Assembly: GCA_016873355.1 (NCBI GenBank)
Contig: VGXK01000070.1
Span: 1 to 8,411, forward strand
Direction: 5' to 3'
Source: Phycisphaerae bacterium
GTDB taxonomy: Bacteria > Planctomycetota > Phycisphaerae > Phycisphaerales > SM1A02
DNA: 8,411 bases
Of the stretch, positions 5,913 to 8,411 are shown in pieces. The translations under genes were made by a program, and so were the position numbers. How positions within the stretch are numbered: position 1 is the first letter of the stretch; every line of letters starts with the position of its first letter. The notes beneath the pieces are model-generated. The model was not told the DNA's origin. It searched no databases and worked only from the letters and a program-made list of their open reading frames with translations.

Positions 5913-6968
5913 ATGTCGAGCGTCACCACGAGTCCCGCGAGCACCGTCGTCGAGCCGAGCGAGAGCGCGCGGCCGCGCGCGATGACCACCTGGTCGACGC
6001 TGGCCAAGGCGCGGCTGAGTGCGCTCGTCGTCTTCACGACCGCGGCGGGATACCTGGTGGCGCCGAGCGCCGATCGCGGCTGGGAGCAGTTCCTCGGCAC
6101 GGTCGGCGGCACCGCACTGGCGGCCGCCAGCGCCGCGATCCTGAACCAGTTCGCCGAGATCCGTCGCGACGCGAAGATGGAGCGCACGCGGAATCGACCG
6201 CTTCCGGCCGGGCATGTCGCACCTGCGCTCGCGCTCGTCGTCGGGCTTCTCGCCGCCTACGCCGGCGTGTCGATGGTGGCCTTCTTCGGCAATCTGCTCG
6301 CTTCGGCGATGACGCTCGGCACGATCGCCGTCTACGTGCTGCTCTACACGCCGCTCAAGCCGCGCACGACGCTCAACACGCTCGTCGGCGCCGTGACCGG
6401 GGCCACGCCGCCGATGATCGGTTGGGCCGCGGCCACCGGTGCGCTCGAGCCCGGCGCCTGGGTGCTCGGCGGAATCCTCTTCGTCTGGCAGATCCCCCAC
6501 TTCTTCGCGCTCGCGTGGCTCTACCGCGAGGATTACCGTCGCGGCGGATTCGCCATGCTTCCCGTGCTCGACGAGCAGGGACGCATCACGGCCGAGACGG
6601 TGCTGCTCACCTCGCTGCTGCTCGTTCCGCTGAGCCTGCTCGCCACCATGTTCGGCGTGGCCGGCTGGTGGTACGCGGCGGGCTCGGTGGTGCTGGGCTG
6701 CTGGCTCTGCCTCCAGGCGTGGCGATTCTGGCGCCGGCGGGACGATTCGACGGCCCGCGCCGTCTTCGTCGGCAGCATCGTCTACCTGCCGCTTCTGCTC
6801 GTGCTCCTCGTGATCGATCGCGGCGCGGTCACGCCGCTCGCCGCGGTGCGGGGAGGATTCACGGTCGAGACCTCGGGATCGGCGCCGCTCGCGGACTCGC
6901 CGAGCTCGCTCGATCCGCGCGCGGTCGAGCGTGCGACTCGACCTCGCCTGGATTCGTCGCCGCGCTGA
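5913..6968 (+). CDS. ctaB: Protoheme IX farnesyltransferase (heme O synthase)
   Basis: This UbiA-family membrane prenyltransferase adds a farnesyl group to heme B to make heme O, the substrate of the neighbouring heme A synthase. The first Asp-rich motif is at 78-97 (N78, E82, D86, then RTRNRPL). YTPLKPRTTLNTLVGAVTGA (145-164) and PHFFALAWLYREDY (195-208) are diagnostic. There are about nine hydrophobic segments, the last ending near 301. The frame is open back to 5664, but that would overlap the divergent ctaA gene, so I use the ATG at 5913. ATG 5982 (residue 24) is a shorter alternative, and neither has a strong ribosome site. A polar tail of about 48 residues (304-351), rich in Ser, Pro and Arg, extends past the last membrane segment and is longer than I expect for the family. 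The downstream gene starts 4 bp later, which suggests an operon. Confidence 0.94.
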   Translation: MSSVTTSPASTVVEPSESARPRAMTTWSTLAKARLSALVVFTTAAGYLVAPSADRGWEQFLGTVGGTALAAASAAILNQFAEIRRDAKMERTRNRPLPAGHVAPALALVVGLLAAYAGVSMVAFFGNLLASAMTLGTIAVYVLLYTPLKPRTTLNTLVGAVTGATPPMIGWAAATGALEPGAWVLGGILFVWQIPHFFALAWLYREDYRRGGFAMLPVLDEQGRITAETVLLTSLLLVPLSLLATMFGVAGWWYAAGSVVLGCWLCLQAWRFWRRRDDSTARAVFVGSIVYLPLLLVLLVIDRGAVTPLAAVRGGFTVETSGSAPLADSPSSLDPRAVERATRPRLDSSPR

Positions 6969-6972
6969 CCGC

Positions 6973-8079
6973 ATGAGCCGCTCGACACCGGCGCCTCGAC
7001 TCACGATCGCCGGCGGCGGATGGATCGTGCTCGTGGGAATGGCGCTCATCGCCGCGCTGCTCGTCTGGGCGTTCGCGGGCGTGGTGCAGGGCCGCTCCCG
7101 CATGGGCGACGGACGCGATCCGGCAAGCTACGGCTTCGACCTCGACGGTCTTCGCGTCGACCGGCGCTCGCTCTCGGGAAGCGGGCAGCCGCGCGACGTC
7201 TTCCTTCCGCTCGACTCGCCCGAGGTCGTCGACGGACGCGACGTGTTCGAGAGGAACAAGGAGGTTCGCCGCAAGCTCGCCGTGAACGACGACCGCGTGC
7301 TCGGCGTCGTGATCGGCGGCGAGGCCCGCGCGTATCCGCTCCGAATCCTGAACGCACACGAGGTGGTGAACGACGAGATCGCGGGCGAACCCGTCGCGGT
7401 GACCTACGGCGGACTGTGCGACTCGGCGCTCGTCTTCCGCCGCACGATCGCCGGCTCCGTGCGGCGCTTCGGCGTGAGCGGACTGCTCGTCGATTCGAAC
7501 CTGGTGATGTACGACCTCGATGCGCCGACGCCGAGTCTCTGGAGCCAGCTCGGCATGAGGGCGATCTCGGGCCCGCTCGCGGGCACGGCGCTCGAGCCGG
7601 TCGACGGCGTGTCGATCACCACCTGGGCCGCATGGCTCGCCGCGCATCCGGGCACCACGCTCGCGCTCGGCGACCCGCGGTCGAAGCGGCGCTACGACTC
7701 GATCAGCTATTCGCGCTACTTCCTCGAGCGCTCGCTGCGCTTTCCGGTGCTGGCGCCGCCCGACGAGCAGTCGCTGGGTCGCGACGGACTGCACCTGAAG
7801 AGCCCGATGGTGGCGATCCGACTCGGCGACGCGTGGAAGATCGTGTCGATCGAATCGCTCGTGTCGCTGCTCGGGCGCCAGGGCCGCGGCGGAGTCCGCA
7901 TCGACGGCTCGCTCGTTCGCGCGCAGGTGTCGGCCGACCCGGCCGGCGCGATGATCGAGGATCCGCAGGGCCGGCCGCTGCTGACCGTGCCGTGCCTCTG
8001 GTTCGCCTGGCACGCGTTCCATCCGGGAGCGACGCCCGCCGCCGTCACCGCGGAATCATCGAAGACTCCCGAGCCATAG
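6973..8079 (+). CDS. Membrane-anchored DUF3179 domain protein
   Basis: The 368-residue product has one N-terminal membrane anchor (about 15-37) and a DUF3179 domain. Signatures in order are VLGVVIGGEARAYPLRIL (109-126), AHEVVND (128-134), VAVTYGGLCDSALVF (141-155), FGVSGLL (166-172), SLWSQ (188-192) and the C-terminal CLWFAWHAFHP (341-351). The bulk is predicted to be periplasmic. The biochemical function of DUF3179 is not established. Its place right behind ctaB, 4 bp after the stop, and beside an oxidase subunit III gene suggests a part in cytochrome oxidase biogenesis (inference). The usual family motif at 146-149 is CPLC, but here it is GGLC, so one Cys is missing. I chose ATG 6973 over 6931 because it avoids overlapping ctaB and directly precedes the anchor. 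Its end overlaps the convergent gene by 24 bp. Confidence 0.9.
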   Translation: MSRSTPAPRLTIAGGGWIVLVGMALIAALLVWAFAGVVQGRSRMGDGRDPASYGFDLDGLRVDRRSLSGSGQPRDVFLPLDSPEVVDGRDVFERNKEVRRKLAVNDDRVLGVVIGGEARAYPLRILNAHEVVNDEIAGEPVAVTYGGLCDSALVFRRTIAGSVRRFGVSGLLVDSNLVMYDLDAPTPSLWSQLGMRAISGPLAGTALEPVDGVSITTWAAWLAAHPGTTLALGDPRSKRRYDSISYSRYFLERSLRFPVLAPPDEQSLGRDGLHLKSPMVAIRLGDAWKIVSIESLVSLLGRQGRGGVRIDGSLVRAQVSADPAGAMIEDPQGRPLLTVPCLWFAWHAFHPGATPAAVTAESSKTPEP

Positions 8080-8411
8080 CGTGGCGTAGAGCGCCAGCCA
8101 GATCGCGCCGAGCGCGTGCCAGTACATCGCCGCGAGCACCGGGCCGTCGTCGGCGCCGGGGCCGTATCGCCCGCGTCGCGCCCGCACCGCCACGAGCGCC
8201 AGCGACGGCAGCCCCCCGAGCACGTGCAGCGCGTGCAGCGCCGTGAGCACGTAGAAGGTCCACGCGTAGAGCGACGAATCGATCGCAAGGTGCTGCCGCA
8301 GCATGGTCCACCACGCGGCCGACTGCGACGCGAGGAAGAGGAGCGCCGACGCGAGCGCCGCCGCCGCCGCGTGCGCGCATCGACGCGTCCGTCCCCGCCT
8401 CGCCGCGCCGA
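8056..8411 (-). CDS. ctaE: Cytochrome c oxidase subunit III, C-terminal part (runs off window)
   Basis: The frame is open from the right edge to a TGA at 8056-8058, giving 117 visible residues of a longer protein whose start lies outside the window. The visible part has three hydrophobic segments: ALASALLFLASQSAAWW, then FYVLTALHALHVLGGLPSLALVAV, then MYWHALGAIWLALYATLWL. ALHALHVLGG and YWH are hallmarks of the last helices of heme-copper oxidase subunit III, which surrounds and stabilises subunit I. The short basic loop RARRGRYGP between the last two helices also fits. The internal ATG at 8304 is not the start, because family-like sequence continues upstream of it. The symbol is by family; it could equally be named coxC. 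The neighbouring heme A genes support an aa3-type oxidase. Confidence 0.85.
   Translation of the reverse strand, partial: GAARRGRTRRCAHAAAAALASALLFLASQSAAWWTMLRQHLAIDSSLYAWTFYVLTALHALHVLGGLPSLALVAVRARRGRYGPGADDGPVLAAMYWHALGAIWLALYATLWLGSLR

Noticed and set aside
4109..6976. Very long open frame on the plus strand (955 codons) opposite heme A synthase and running into ctaB
   Set aside because: Its product is dominated by Arg, Ala, His, Asp and Glu with no hydrophobic pattern or known motif. It is a shadow frame of GC-rich codon usage in the real genes, which carry clear family motifs.
4074..7103. 1009-codon open frame on the minus strand covering ctaB and heme A synthase
   Set aside because: It is a low-complexity Arg/Ala-rich translation with no family resemblance, and it crosses two well-supported genes in a different frame.
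6859..8022. 387-codon minus-strand open frame opposite the DUF3179 gene
   Set aside because: The composition is Arg, Ala, His and Glu rich without motifs, whereas the plus-strand frame has strong DUF3179 signatures.

Overview
The window reads as chromosomal DNA of a GC-rich planctomycete, most likely of the class Phycisphaerae. I infer this from three things: a secreted Cys-rich protein ending in two dockerin-like 'DFN..D.VDGDDLG.LLG.WG' repeats, a secreted alpha/alpha-toroid (prenyltransferase/squalene-oxidase-repeat) protein of the planctomycetal kind, and a DUF3179 protein embedded in a cytochrome oxidase assembly locus. No database search was possible, so the lineage is an inference from family knowledge.

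Layout, left to right. Positions 1-311 carry no credible gene. They hold a hairpin, a 72-bp unit duplicated almost in tandem (the second copy is split by a 34-bp insert carrying its own inverted repeat), and then a strong rho-independent hairpin at 312-349. That hairpin ends the minus-strand gene at 376-2415, which encodes a secreted multidomain dockerin-type protein. A 250-bp divergent intergenic region (2416-2665) with two nested palindromes separates it from a plus-strand gene (2666-4102) for a secreted toroid-repeat protein. That gene runs tail to tail, with a 27-bp gap, into a minus-strand heme A synthase gene (4130-5854).

The right half is a terminal-oxidase biogenesis locus. ctaB/cyoE (5913-6968, plus) makes heme O from heme B, and ctaA/COX15 (4130-5854, minus) converts heme O to heme A. 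The two are divergent across only 58 bp, which contain a palindromic GTATAC that could serve as a -10 element on both strands. Four bases after ctaB comes a membrane-anchored DUF3179 protein (6973-8079). Its tail overlaps by 24 bp the tail of a convergent minus-strand gene that leaves the window and encodes the C-terminal part of an oxidase subunit III (ctaE/coxC-like). Together these genes point to assembly of an aa3-type, heme-A-containing cytochrome c oxidase. The left-hand secreted proteins show no obvious functional link to it.

The most notable observation is that the heme A synthase has an N-terminal extension of about 250 residues: four predicted membrane segments, a PDZ-like domain predicted to face the periplasm, and one more membrane segment before the canonical CtaA core. 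I see no CRISPR array, tRNA, rRNA, insertion sequence or phage gene, and no clearly new multi-gene system.
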